From: Linnemannia elongata
Lineage: Eukaryota; Mortierellomycota; Mortierellomycetes; Mortierellales; Mortierellaceae
NCBI GenBank assembly: GCA_036320915.1
Contig: JAXBDG010000005.1
Span: forward strand, 2,672,001-2,736,000
Reading direction: 5' to 3'
Length of the DNA: 64,000 nucleotides
Part shown: positions 46,445-58,595 of the stretch, one piece after another
Numbering within the stretch: the stretch's first letter is position 1
How the letters are laid out: every line of letters starts with the position of its first letter
Translations under genes and position numbers: made by a program
Notes under the pieces: generated by a model
What the model was told of the DNA's origin: nothing
What the model saw: only the letters and a program-made list of their open reading frames with translations
Database searches by the model: none

Positions 46445-49377
46445 ATGATGAGCGCACAAGTCAACTCCTCCAACCCTGCAGCTGCCACTGCATCCGCTAC
46501 TGCCGCCAAGATGACCTCTCCCTCCGTCGGGCCATTGGACTCCAACCAAGGCAACGTCTCCCCCCTTCTCCAGCCTACCGTCCCAGAAACCTCCACCGCC
46601 CAAAAGCGTGGTGGCTCCCTCACCCCAGGTGGTTCCATCTCAAAGAGCGAGCTCTCGTCCATGACCGGCTCAATTGCCTCCAAGCTGGACCAGTACCTCG
46701 AAAGCACCAACAACAGTCTTCATCGTCATGACCGTGGCTCATCTGATTCCAACACTAGCCTTGGTTCCCTCTCTGGCGCCAATCTCGATCACCACAACCT
46801 AACGGGCGAAAACAACAAGGACAGTAACAATGCAGGAGGAGAAAAACACCACGGCGGCAGCGTCTACGCCGGCGGAAGTGCGGGTAGCAACAACGGCGAG
46901 CTGGACGACGACACTACACTGGCCAACAATCTTGCGGCAATCTCCCTGGCGACCCAAAAGATCAGCGAGATTTACCTGGAACCCAAGCCCAAGAAATCCG
47001 CCCCCGATGGCCACCAAGTCACCAATGACCATTTCGAGTCCGAGAAGCATTTCTACCCTCGCGTGTTGAATGCCCAGATTCATCCTATGGTGGGCTACTT
47101 TTTCTCGTTGGGCAATGAGCGGATTATTGCGAGGTACATGCATTTGAATCCTCAGGTCAATGAAGAAGTCTTGCGCAAGTGCCTGGACTATGTTCCTAAG
47201 CATTTTCAGTGGGCTGGTAAGTTGTTTTTCTTCTTTTTCGACGTTGTCTTTTTTTTTCCTTGTTTGTTTTCTTTTGTTCAAACAGTACGCAATGGGTTTC
47301 AGTCGACTCTGGTTGTTTATTGTTGTGATTGTAGTATAATACAAGGGGTCCGGCGAAGAGAACACGAATGAAAACCAAAACCAAAAAAGAGGCGCCAAGG
47401 GGGATAGTTGAGTGGAACATTACGTAAAACGTACGAAGCAACAGAAAGACCGAAAGAGTGGAAAGGATCAGGCCATGGCAAAAGAAAAAAAAAAACTGGG
47501 GCCATAAGAGAAGCACCAACACGCGTGTCTCGATTCATTAGTCCGCGTCAACTTGAATGAAGGAAGATAAGAGTTCGTTTTTGAGGAAACTGAACTCTAC
47601 TTTTGGGAGCACAAACAAAGCAGAAGAAGAGTGAATGGTGACCATGAAAAGGCAGAGCGAAACTTTCGTTTGTGTTCTTCCCAGCAGAGTCGGTCTCTTT
47701 TCAGATGGCGTGTCGTTGTTGTTGTTCATTGTTCTCAATGCTAACCTGGCCCTTGTCCTCCCTCTTGTCTAAATCAGGATCGGATCTGTTCAATGTCACG
47801 ACCGCGTCGGGACACCGCCAGATGATTATCGTTGAGACCAACTCGTGTCCCTCTGGCCAAAAGTCGATGCCACTCCTTTCGGAATCAGATGTAAGGGGGT
47901 GCAGAATAACGGAATTGAATACACGAGTTACAGCTGTTATTGGGACACCCGTTTTTTTTGTTGCTTTGCTTTCGTCACATATAACAGTGTACTCACCGCC
48001 TCGTCTGCCCCTCTCTTTCTCCCGTTTTCTTTCCTTTCTGATGGTTTAGGAACACGGAGGGTACCGTTTGGTCCTCGAGTCGGCGTTCAAGGACATGATT
48101 GAGACTGCGGATCGCAGTTTGGGAGGACTCGCAGTTGTGTGCGACAAGAACATGATGGAGGCGAGTGGATACGCGTCAACGTTGGCAGAGGTCATGAAGG
48201 AGAAGGTCTGGTTGGTCGAGTTCTACGAGTATGATCAGGACCCTCCCGTTAAGTGGGTCGACCGCGTCATGTACATCCGTGACGAGAAGAAAGGTACGCT
48301 TATCCACACTTTTGTCGATGGAACCGTTCATTGTTACAAAGGTGCCTAGCAATGGCTAACGTGTGTTTGTTGAATTTGCATTTCGTAGAGTGGCACTCGA
48401 TCAGAGCGTGTTTCAGATATGTGACACAGAAGCCATGGAACCGGTTCCCTCTGTACACAAAGACTATTGTCATGAACCAGACGGTCGCCTGTCTCGCTGG
48501 AGGACGCAACAAAATGATGGCTGCCAAGGCATACGAGTTCTTCAATGCCGAGCTGGCCGATTCTGGACTTCACGTGCGTGTCCCTGAGACGATCAACAAT
48601 GTCACCAAGAACGAGATCCCACTCTGGCTCGACAGCATGGGTGGCCATGCCGTCGTCAAAGTCCCCTACTCCAACGCTGGTGAGTAACTCTCTGAGCTTG
48701 AATGAGGCTACATATCGTTTGCTTCAACCGTGAATTCATAGTCTGGTCTTTGACTAACATCCGTCTACTTTGATCTCGATTTCTTAGGCCAAGGAGTGTA
48801 CACAATTACAAACAAGAAAGAGTTACAGGATTTCATGGAGACGCCACAGCATTACAACAAGTACATTGTCCAGTCCCTAGTCGGAAACGCATCCTGGTCA
48901 TCCATGACCCGCCACGGCAAGTTCTACCACGTTGGCACGATCCCCAACAAGAAGAACAACACCTTCGTCACCGATCTCCGCATGATGGTCGCCGGTAACA
49001 AGCAAGGCTTCCGGCCGATCTGCATCTATGCCCGTCGGGCACGCAAACCCCTCCTCCGCCACTTGGAAGACGACTTGTCGACAACTTCGTGGGAGATGTT
49101 GGGCACTAACTTGTCGGTCAAGTCGCCCACGGGCGAATGGAGTACAGAAGCCGCGCGTTTGTTGTTGATGGACCGCAAGGATTTCAACCAGTTGGGGTTG
49201 GGTGTGGATGATATGATTGACGCGTATATCCAGACGGTGTTAAGTGTGATTGCGATTGACAAGATGTGTCAACGGTTGATGAAGGATAATGCGGATGGGC
49301 CTGGACAGACGTTCGATATGGAGTTGTTCAAGGCTCTTAACCCAGACTCTGTCCTCTGGCAGGAGGTTCTTCTGTAG
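46445..49377 (+). CDS. ATP-grasp-like protein of unknown function with long disordered N-terminus (669 aa, 5 exons)
   Basis: Not recognised by name. Exons: 46445-47216, 47778-47890, 48050-48293, 48389-48679 and 48788-49377. The first 185 residues or so are Ser/Thr/Asn/Gly/His-rich and probably disordered. The folded part starts near [20 protein letters not shown] and carries an unusual conserved-looking block [14 protein letters not shown] (about 276-289). The last 210 residues follow ATP-grasp order: [16 protein letters not shown] (about 464-479, nucleotide-loop strand with Lys and Gly-rich turn), KYIVQSLVG (about 498-506, hinge/adenine region) and TDLRMMVAG (about 535-543), like the DLRVFV strand of RimK-type ligases. 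An ATP-dependent carboxylate-amine ligase is the natural inference. Its substrate, cellular site and pathway are unknown. The start is the first of two adjacent ATGs after the leader. Confidence 0.8.
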
Positions 49378-49769
49378 AGTTGAGCCTTTCTTGTAGACAC
49401 TCTTTTTTTCGCTTTTTTTCCTTTCTTTTCCTTTTTCTTTTCGTTTTTTTTGCACATACCAACCACAACAACACTACAAGTCCAATAGCGACAAAATGCG
49501 GAAAAAAATGTATCATTACCACCACGGCTTTTTTTCTTTGGGAACCAGGCTTAGATAAATAAATTCAAATCAGGGAGCACCATGGGGCTTCAGCGACTTT
49601 TCTCTCGCCAATAGCGTTCAGAGTGATATACATGCTTGTGAATGTAACAAAAGGGAGGGTTTTAATGTAGTAAACAAACAAAAAAAAAAAAAAAACGATG
49701 CTGAAGAAGTAATAGATGAGGAAGGGTAATGAAGATATGCATGTTTGTTCTATTGAAGAAGAGTGGGGC
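49378..49769. other. Convergent 3' region
   Basis: Shared 3' flank of the ATP-grasp-like gene and UTP16. T-rich after the first stop codon, with a 16-nt A run at 49680-49695. Confidence 0.6.
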
Positions 49770-50957
49770 CTATTTCCTGTGGAACAGGCGTGCGGCGCCC
49801 TTTCTTCCTTGGGACATGTTGAGAGAGGCGTCCTTGCGGGGGATTTTGGAGCCGAAAAAGTGCTGTTGTCTAAAGTCGACGACTGTCTGGGGAATGGCGT
49901 GGCCCTGGGCCAGATGCGACTTGTCCAGCACCTTCACCGTCACCGGGCTACAATACATTCAATTGCAGAGAGAGAAGGCAGTGTTTGTTAGTAAAGAGCG
50001 TTATACACCTAAAAGTTAATGTCTGTAGGTTACGATCGTAAAGTAAAGCATGAAAGTGATTGAACAGAGACATACCCGACGTTCTTTTGCTTCTTCTCAG
50101 TCCGCTTCCGCTTCGCCGCCTCAGCCTTGAGTTCAGCCTCCAACTCCATGAGTGCAAAGTCCTCGGGACGCATATGTTTCCTCTTCTTGTCGTTTGTCGT
50201 TCCCTTCGCCGACGTTTCCTGATCATCCATCTGTGCGACTTCCTCCAACATATCCATGGGCAGCAATGCAGGTAATCCTGATGATGACTTTGCTGTAGAT
50301 GTTGATGATTCTGGTTCTGATGTTGGTGCTGTTGGTGCGGGTGTTGCCTTCTTCTTGCCCTTGGACTGGTCCTTCTGCTCCTTCAACTTTTGTTCGCGCT
50401 CGACTCTCTTTGCCTTCTGCTCTGCCTGGACCCTATTCCGTTCATCAATTGAATTCCGTTCAAGCAATACATTAGTAACCTGGTTCATGAAAGAGCATAT
50501 TCTGATAATACAAGTGATCTACCAAGTGATCGATCCTGCAAGGTATGTGCGCTTACTTTGACAAGAAGGACTTCTCTTTATCCTGAGCACTCTGGATTTT
50601 GGCCTTGGCGCTTGAAAGCGACTCTGCCTCAGGAGCCTCATCGTCGCTATCACCTTCCTCATCACTGTCGTCCTCGTATTTCATTGTTGGCAGGGCAGCG
50701 GGGGTGATCCGAGGAGCAGCAGCAGCCTTGGGGGTATGGATTTTGAATGTGGGCTCGTCATCGCTGTCGGTGTCGTCCTTCTTTGACTCCTCCTGGTCCT
50801 CATTATCCTGCTCTTCTTCATCCTCGTTGTTCTCGTCGGCCTCCTCGTCGGACTCGGCTTTCTTCTGGGACTTCTTTGGTGAAGCGGCGGTCTTCTTGGG
50901 GGAAGTTGCAGCGGCCTTGGGCTTGGGTACGCCTCTGTTGCGGGTAGTGACGGCCAT
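49770..50957 (-). CDS. UTP16: U3 snoRNA-associated protein UTP16/Bud21 (334 aa, 3 exons)
   Basis: Nucleolar protein of the small-subunit processome, which processes the 18S rRNA precursor. Exons: 50957-50557, 50501-50076 and 49947-49770. Residues 1-70 hold lysine/proline-rich SPKK repeats followed by a highly acidic stretch, typical of nucleolar factors. The middle is a charged, probably coiled-coil helix (RVEREQKLKEQKDQSKGKKK and EAELKAEAAKRKRTEKKQK). The C-terminus carries the family block NVGPVTVKVLDKSH, then VVDFRQQHFFGSKIPRKDA. The acceptor of exon 2 was chosen because it alone keeps phase; it adds KICSFMNQVTN, so the first residues of exon 2 are uncertain. It is divergently placed 501 bp from UTP17, another processome gene. 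Confidence 0.85.
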
Positions 50958-51458
50958 GAGTGTATACGGTATGTTTGAATGAATGAACAGAAAGATGAAA
51001 GGGTGTGATGGAGACGAGTTTGCAGGTGTTCAAGACGGGGACACAAACAAACAACTTTGGGCGGTCCTGTTCAAAAAAAAAGAGTGACTTGTACTAAAAG
51101 CAGCAGCCAAGAACAAAGGGCAAAGAAGGGGTCAAAAGAAAAAAAAAAAAAAAAAGAAAAACGAAAATTGTTTACAAATGTGGCTTGGGAATAAAAAAAA
51201 AAGCGCTTCCTAGTCAATAACACCTTCTGGGTGTGTGTGCCCTTCCATTTTTGCTCTCCTCTCCCCTCCCTTTGACAACAAAGCTTTGGTTTCCATGCTC
51301 CTTCTCTCGTAGACCATCGTTCCTTGTTCCTTTCTCTCTTTTTTTCTTTTTTTTTTACTTGTTGCTGTCAACACTTCGTTTTTGTTTCTATTTGTATATC
51401 CACCTCCTCACCACCCTCACTTCCCTCCTCTCGTCAACCAACAACAAACAACGCAACC
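50958..51458. promoter_or_regulatory. Shared divergent promoter region, UTP16/UTP17
   Basis: Only 501 bp separate the two start codons. It contains A runs (51081-51086 and 51139-51155), which could exclude nucleosomes on both sides, and a CT-rich leader on the UTP17 side. No specific factor site is claimed. Confidence 0.6.
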
Positions 51459-54400
51459 ATGAGACTGTCAGACTACCCCGTGGTCTTCACAACAGACTCC
51501 AACTACTTCTTCTCATGCAACGCAAAAACAATCCGCATCATCTCTGTCGAGACCGGCCAAGTCGTCCGTATCCTCTCGGCCTCGACTGAAGAGGGTGGCC
51601 ACGCCGACACCGTCACCTGTGTCATGCTCAACCCCAAAAACTCTCTTCAGCTCTATTCGGCCTCCCTTGACGGAACTATCAAGTTGTGGGATTTCAATGA
51701 TGCTATCCTGTTGAAGACATTTGAGGTTGGAACACCTATCACTCACATGGCGATGCATGAGGGCGCCCCGAGTGATGTTTATTTGGTAGTGACCAAGAAG
51801 TCGACTAAGAGGTTTCATAAGAAACAGATGAGGAAGTGTAAGTTTGCGATTTGATTATGTTTTTTTTTCTTGGGATAGGTTGGTTTCTTTGGATTTTGGA
51901 CTGTGGTGGTATAGGATGTCAATTGGATTGTGGCATTGGATCATTAGTGTTGAAAGACAAGAGGATGACGGCATTGGGGGCCAATTGCTGGATGTCCTGG
52001 ATAACCTAGTATCGTCTGTTCAGTACCATTGTGCAATGCCAAATACTTACCAAAGCGTACCCCTTCTAACAAACCATCGATGACAATTAGCTGGAGGACT
52101 GGTGGCAAAGGAAAACTCGATTTTAGTGCGCTACTCGCTCAAGTCGTCGCGCAAGAGGATTATTCGTCTGTTGTCGTCTCGCTCCTGCAGTGGATTGGTC
52201 ATCTCCTCGGACGGCGAGTACTTGGTCATGACTGGACGCTACAAGTTGCACGTCATTCATATCGCAGCTGGAGACGGCATTGAGCAAGGAGCCGTTTCAG
52301 AAAACGACGAGTCCCGCTTCAGAACCTATCTCACCTCAAACAGGATCGCTGCCTTGGCTTTCCACCCAACCGAGGGCTGCATTGCTACAGGAGACGAGCG
52401 CGGAAGAATCACATTGTGGTATTGCTTCGGGAAGAACGTCGACCGCCCCGTCACCACCTCGATGCACTGGCACGCCCACAAGGTCGCATCCCTGGCCTTC
52501 ACCTCGGATGGAAATTATCTCTTGTCGGGAGGAGAGGAATCTGTGTTGGTCATCTGGCAGGTGTCGACTGGACACAAGCAGTTCTTGCCTCGTTTGGGAT
52601 CAGAGATCAAGCATATCACCATCTCGCCTGATGATGCACTCTATGCCATGGGACACCAGGACAACTCTGTCAATGTCATCCGTGCCGTCGACCTCAAGAT
52701 CAAGAACAGCATCCAGGGACTCAAGCTCTGTACGTTCTTTTTATCATAGTGTTGTTGACAGCTGTCACCGCGCTTCCACTTTAGACTGTCTCCATAGGCA
52801 ACAGAAACTAACCAGCTCACTACTTGCATGCGAACATAGCTCACACCGACCCTATCAACAACCCTCTTTTGACCGGCTTGGTGGTCGAGCCTCGCAATGG
52901 ACACGTTGTTTTGAACGGACTTCCAGGAACACTTCAATTCTACGACCCTATCAAGGACCAGCACATCATGGAACTGGAGGTCTTCCCTCGCAACAAGGTC
53001 TCGCGTACATACGAGAAGGAGATTGTCGCTCCTCGCGTTATGCACGTTGCCTTCTCGAACGACAAGGCCGGTCGCTGGATGGTCACTGTTGACGGTCGCG
53101 ATGACAAGACGACGACCCCGGAGTTGTACATCAAGTTCTGGGAGTACGACGACGATTCACACACCTATGTCCTCAACACTCGCGTGGATTCACCCCATAA
53201 GAAGGAGGTTACCTCCTGCATCTTCAACCCTCGTCAGGGTAACCAGTCCCCCATGGTCGTCACCACGTCTCTGGATGGAACTTTCAAGGTCTGGGAGCTG
53301 ACTCACCAGGGCGAGGCTCGTCGTGGTGTTGAGGCCGAGAGAGCCTGGAGCTGTCGGTCGACTGGATTCTACAGGGATATGGTCCCTCGCGCTGCAGGAT
53401 TTGCCTCGGATGGCTCGTTGTTGGCTGTGGCCTATGATCAGATCATCACCCTCTGGAACCCATACTTGAACACCCTTCAGGGTGTCTTGACCCAGCCTCC
53501 CGAGAACCGTCCCATCCGCCATCTCACATTCCTCAAGAACTCGCCTTTCTTGATCGCTGCCACCTCAGACCATCTCTACTCATGGAACTTGCTTACTTGT
53601 TCGGTCTGGTGGAGCTACCAGCTCAAGGTCGACCGCTTGGTCGCCTCGCAGACCAACTCCAACTTTATGGTGACGTGCTCCAACCGCGTACAAGGTGCGG
53701 CACCTCAGCACCGGATCATGGTGTTCAAGCCTATGGATCCCAAGCCTGTCCGGATTGACACCGTCGAGAAGAAGCCCCGTGCTATCACATTCATGCCCGA
53801 TGCCACTGCTGCTGCCAAGGATATCGTGGAACCCATTCTTATCATGAACCATGGATTCGCTTTCGAGATCTTGGGAGGACGGTCTGTGGAGGAGTTGAAG
53901 GCCGAGGCTGAGGAGGCTGCTGAGAAGGCTAGGGTTGCGGCTTTGGCGGCTGAGACCAAGAAGTCGTTGATGTCGGATATCTTTGGCAAGACAGCAGCTG
54001 TGGATGCAGCAGCTGCAGCCCAGGACAAGAAGGAGAAGAAGCAACAGCAGGACACTGTCGCAAGCCGCGGCATGGTCTCGAAGAAGAATATGGTCCGCAA
54101 CCCCTTGTTCGATGCACCTTCGCATGTGATGGCGCCCGTATCGTCGTTGTTTGAGGCGTTCATGGGTCAGCTGTTGACACAGGGCAAGGCGGCCAAGGAT
54201 GAGGCCAAGGCACGGAAGAAGGCATTGAAGCAGCAGAAGCTGGAGGAGGCACAGCAGCAGGCTGGCGCCACCGGCAATACCGCCGACACTGCCATCGGTA
54301 AGTTCTCTGTTCATGCTCGTTTTCTTTTCAAGTGTGACTTTCGATTGTTGGGAGAAAATGTTTCTAACGTCCTTGGTTTATTTTTTTTAACTTGTTATCT

Positions 54401-54517
54401 ATAATAGATATCGATATGGATGATGATGCGGTGGAGATTGTCGGTGTCAAGGAAGGAGAAGACGACGCGATTCCTAGTTCGCTAGCAAAGATCTTTTCTG
54501 CCCGGTTATCTATTTAA
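51459..54517 (+). CDS. UTP17: WD40 U3 snoRNP/t-UTP component UTP17 (NAN1, WDR75) (869 aa, 4 exons)
   Basis: Homolog of yeast Nan1/Utp17 and human WDR75, a tandem beta-propeller scaffold of the t-UTP (UtpA) subcomplex that binds nascent pre-rRNA and links rDNA transcription to processing in the nucleolus. Exons: 51459-51837, 52091-52729, 52816-54297 and 54408-54517. WD-type blades include SASLDGTIKLWDF, ATGDERGRITLWY, LSGGEESVLVIWQV and TTSLDGTFKVWEL. The C-terminal 250 residues are helical, with long Ala/Glu/Lys coiled stretches and a conserved segment PSHVMAPVSSLFEAFMGQLL, ending in an acidic tail. The exon 3 acceptor (52816) was chosen because the earlier AG leads straight to a stop. Length is close to the yeast protein (896 aa). 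Confidence 0.92.
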
Positions 54518-55068
54518 GACAACTGGGTCAGGATCTTACCGCTACCACATTTGATATCATTGGGAATCACCCTCCCTTCCACTCTTTCAATAGATCCTCA
54601 CACGCACACATACACACTTTATTTCTCATTATTTCTTTCGCACTTCTACCCATCCTCACACGTTCATCACTATTCATTCAACATTAAAAGGCATTCTGTT
54701 ATTCATGATAAGAAAGAAAACCACTTGAATGTTGTTCTAAACGTCAAGGCGAAGCGGAGGGTACAAGTGATTACCCAACCACTCACATTCGCTTACACGC
54801 CCACCCGCCCTTTTTCCTATTATTCCTTTGTAAAAGCTTAATGCCTCCAATCCGCGGCACGCCCATCCGGCCAATACGCTTTGTTCGCCCCTTCCTGATG
54901 ATGGCATTCGTCGTTTCTTCTTTTGCTGTGTTCGCCACGAGTCGCTTTTATTAACCATTCAATTTCTTGCCCAGAAACCCCTACATTGTATGCTTCATCA
55001 TTGTGCAGTTTATTATTTTGAGGGGTAGAGGATGCAAAATTTTGTAGTTGTAGAAAGGAGGGGTTATC
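54518..55068. other. Convergent 3' region
   Basis: 3' flanks of UTP17 and HPM1. No gene or repeat seen. Confidence 0.6.
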
Positions 55069-56710
55069 TTATGCCTTGAAGGTGAGTTCGAGGATCTCGC
55101 GACGGACGAATGCTTGAGCAGAGAAGACGACTTTGATATCAAAGACGCCGTCCTGTTCGATCAGTCTCCGGAAGGACAGGATGTCACCTCCAACCCCAAA
55201 GTAGAACGTCTTTGCAGCCACCAGTCTATATTGTTTCAAGGAGAAAGGACGGATAGGTAGCCTTGTTAGTCTTATCCGTAACTTATGATTGAAAGAAACC
55301 ATGTCAATAATGAAAGAGGGAGAGACAAGTAGAAAAGGATACTTACGCTTTGCCGCCGCGCTTGAGGGAGCTCTTGATGGTAGCATACAACTTTTGATGA
55401 GACTCCTCCGCATAGATAGTCTCGCTTGTCAGGATCAAATCATACTTGTCCTCGTCCGACTTGAATCCAAGGAGTTCCACAAGTCCTGACCAGTCGCCGA
55501 GGAAGAACCGGGACTGAGCCTCAACCTTCTTCATCAGCGCCAGGCGGTCCTCGTCGGAATCGGGCAGGTCCAGTTCGATGTTGTCAAAGTCGCCATCGGC
55601 GGGGTTCTTTTCTGGTTCTGCGTCTTCCTCCTCCTCGTCGTCATCGTCTTCACCTTCCTCGCCTTCTGCGCGGGGCTCCTTGGGTTCAGGTTTTTCCTCT
55701 TCCTCCTCCTCTTCTTCTTCTTCATCCTGGGGCTGTTGATCGGGGCGGACGTGAGTGTTGAGGAGGACATTGGGGAGGGTGACGAACTTGAGGACCTGAT
55801 CGTTATAATCCTGGAGGTCGACCTGGACAGTGTTGGATTGTGTCAACACATAGATTCCTGGCAACGCCGATCCGCATCCAAGCTATATATTCACATACCA
55901 CAAAATAGAATGGTCAGCTTCAGGGTCTTATTGACTATCATCTTCAATTGGGATAGGCGTAGCCACAAAAAAAAAAAAAAAAAAAAAAGTGGATACCTCC
56001 AGGACTTTTTGGCCGTCATAGTTGTGCTTCTGATCAGCAAGATAGGCGACCAGATCCAGGGCACACTCCCAAGTCTTGAGCCCTCCCTCATAGACACCCT
56101 TGACCAAATCACTCTTTCCTGCCAAGGCCAACATTTCAACACCTCCTGGTCCTGTAATCGTCCCTTCTTCCTTCTTCTCCTGCTTCTTCTCCTCGTCAAA
56201 CTCATCATCCTCCTGAATAATCTGGAACTTGACATCCTCCAAGTTTCGCTTATAAATCGTCACAACCTCCTTCTGGGCTCCTGTCTTGGTATCAGTAGCA
56301 ATCGCAGTTCCGGCACCGGTGCCCTGGTGAAGGACGGGGATCTGGGCGAGTTCGTAGTGGAGGGTGGAGGGGAGGCTGTGGATGCAGGATGGGGAGTGGA
56401 TGTTAAGCTGTGCGGCGGGGACGACTGGTGTGGTGGTTGTTGTTGAGACGGAAAGAGCGGAGAGGGGTTTTGAGAGCTCATCGTCATTGACTTGGTCGTC
56501 CTGTTCTTGTTGAGGGACATCCTCGTCGACTTCGAGGTCTGCGGCCTATGAAGGGAGGGGATAGAAATTTGGGCGAAATTAATTGTTTTTGGTCCAGTTG
56601 GGTTTGTCTTGGTTATGAGAAGTGTAAGGGGCGCAGTCCTGCTGTTGAGAAAAGGTGTGAATGCTGGTAATGAGGGTCTCTGTTCTTACAGAAAAGTTGA
56701 ACTTGAACAT
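55069..56710 (-). CDS. HPM1: Protein-histidine N-methyltransferase, HPM1/METTL18 type, with acidic insertion (420 aa, 4 exons)
   Basis: Seven-beta-strand methyltransferase that in yeast and human methylates a histidine of ribosomal protein uL3 (RPL3). Exons: 56710-56690 (only 21 nt, MFKFNFS), 56545-55997, 55882-55347 and 55225-55069. Family blocks: VYEGGLKTWECALDLVAYL, VLELGCGSALPG (SAM-binding motif I, residues 189-199), VDLQDYN, YDLILTSETIY, and the C-terminal LVAAKTFYFGVGG. Residues 243-302 form an insertion dominated by Glu and Asp within the methyltransferase domain. The N-terminal 100 residues are Ser/Thr/Pro-rich. Head-to-head with the mL46 gene. METTL17- or EEF2KMT-like identities are less likely because of the GGLKTWECALDL block. 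Confidence 0.88.
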
Positions 56711-57178
56711 GGTTACGGCAAGGAGTCCTCTAGGGTTGGCGCGTCTTCCAAGGAGGTTGTGCTGAAGAAGTAAAGTAGCGAACAAAACATAGGTCGCGAA
56801 ACAAAGAAAAAAGAAAGTGTAGTGGTCGAGGACTGCGTTTCTTGACGAATAAACAACCCCAAGCCACCGGGATCCTCTCACACATTCTCCTCGGTCACAA
56901 TGTATGCCCTAAACACATACATATCTCCTCGCCCCCCCCTTCTCGTAGTCAGGTCCGGTTTTCTTCTCAGCCAAAGACGAGTTCAACAACAAGCAACGGA
57001 CATCTCCTCGCCTTCTTCCGCCCCCTTTTTCTCTAGTGTTTCTCGGTCATTCGCCCACCCTCGTTCATTTTCTCGCACCTGCAACGACGACCACGACCGC
57101 ACGCTTGGATTCCTGCTTCACCCCTTCGATAACGATTCACACGACCTTACTTTCGGCGTAGCACCCTCTTCTTCATAA
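56711..57178. promoter_or_regulatory. Shared divergent promoter region, HPM1/mL46
   Basis: 468 bp between the two start codons. The mL46 side is CT-rich. No specific site is claimed. Confidence 0.55.
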
Positions 57179-58595
57179 ATGTCCTCCATTCTTCGCACAC
57201 AAGTCCTCAGGACCGCGGTCCGTTCCTTGGCCACCGCCACCCGCTCCCAGATTCAAGGTTCGCCTCCCACACATGCATCCCCTTTACAATGGAGATTTTC
57301 CTAACGCCAAGCATGCAGTTCTAGAGGAAAAAAAAGCCAACAACCTGCAGGAGTAAAAACATGACAGCCAGGCACAGACAACTAACCAATTGGTATATCT
57401 TACATATACCTACAATAGTCACCCCTGCCCGTTTGACAGTTGCTGCCAGATCTTACACCTCTGCCGCCGCTCCAGCACCTCTGAAATCCAACATCTCCTC
57501 CACCTCCTCCGCTGTCGTCTCGTCGACCAAGGATCTGATCATCAACAGCCAAAGGATTGTCGCCGGCGCCGTCGTGTCCCGTCAACCTTTGATCCTCCGC
57601 GACCTCACCCCCTTCGAGAAGGAATATTTCTTGTACCAAAAGAACCTTGAGCGTGACCATGCTGCCGCCTTTGGAGCCGAGTTCTATTTCAAGAAGGGAT
57701 CTGTGGCCGAGCGTCGTTGGAAGCAACAGGAGGCCGAGAGACAGGCAGCAGCAGCATCAGGAGCATCATCTACATCTACAGGAGCAAAGGGATCAAAATC
57801 ATCAAAAGGAGCAGAGGCAGTACAGGATGAGGTGACAGAGGAGGATCGTGTTGCGGCTTTGGAGGCCAAGATTCAGTTCAATGACCGGATCACGGATGCG
57901 GATCGCAAGAACGATGTTCGGTCGTTGGAGCGTGCCCTTGCACGGACATTGTACCTCATTGTCAAGAAGCCTAGAGAACAGCATGCTTGGCAGTTCCCCC
58001 AGGGCGGTGTTCGTGTCTGCGAGAACTTGCAGGAGGTAAATTTTTGTCATTTTTCGCCCCGGTCATAACCGAGTTTAAAGGGATGTCTTGTGTGTGTCGT
58101 TGGAAGCACTAACCGGAGGTTGCTTACTTTTTATTGAACGATTTTGATATTAGGCCACTGGTCGTGAGTTGGCGGAGGAGTGCGGATCGAACATGGATCT
58201 CTGGTTCGTCGGCCGTGTGCCAATCGGTCACTACCAGTACAACTTCCCCAAGGACTTTGTTGCCAAGTCCTCTAACACCGCCGTCAAGGGTGCCAAGGTA
58301 TGCATATTTCGAATTGAAACAAAGGAAAAAAAGAAGTGGGACCACTCTTTCTTTTCCCATTGACTCTTGATTCATATGTGATAAGATCTCTTATTAATCG
58401 CTACTTTTTGTAACTTGCGTATTTCTGTTCAAAATAATATAGGTCTTCTTCATGAAGGCACACATTTTTGCTGGACAGGTCCAGGTCGACAACAAGGAGG
58501 TTGTGGATTTCGCATGGGTCACTAAGCAGGAGATGAAGGACTATGTCGCCCCCGAGTACTATGAAGCCGTCAAGGACATGTTGTCTGATTTCTAA
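57179..58595 (+). CDS. MRPL46: Mitochondrial large-subunit ribosomal protein mL46 (Nudix fold) (330 aa, 4 exons)
   Basis: Homolog of human MRPL46 and yeast Mrpl17, a Nudix-fold protein of the mitochondrial large ribosomal subunit. Exons: 57179-57257, 57419-58035, 58154-58297 and 58443-58595. The N-terminus (SSILRTQVLRTAVRSLATATRS) is basic, hydroxylated and free of acids, as expected for a mitochondrial import signal. IVAGAVVSRQPLILRDLTPF opens the conserved part. RTLYLIVKKPR, AWQFPQGGVRV and the degenerate Nudix box GRELAEECG (235-243) follow, then VGRVPIGHYQYNFP and VFFMKAHIFAGQV. An Ala/Ser/Gly/Lys-rich linker (about 140-170) separates the two halves of the domain. Loss of Nudix catalysis is the family norm. 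Confidence 0.92.

Noticed and set aside
45760..46448. Open frames of 160-213 codons before the ATP-grasp-like gene
   Set aside because: CT-rich leader sequence giving Phe/Leu/Ser runs. They overlap in several frames and show no family features.
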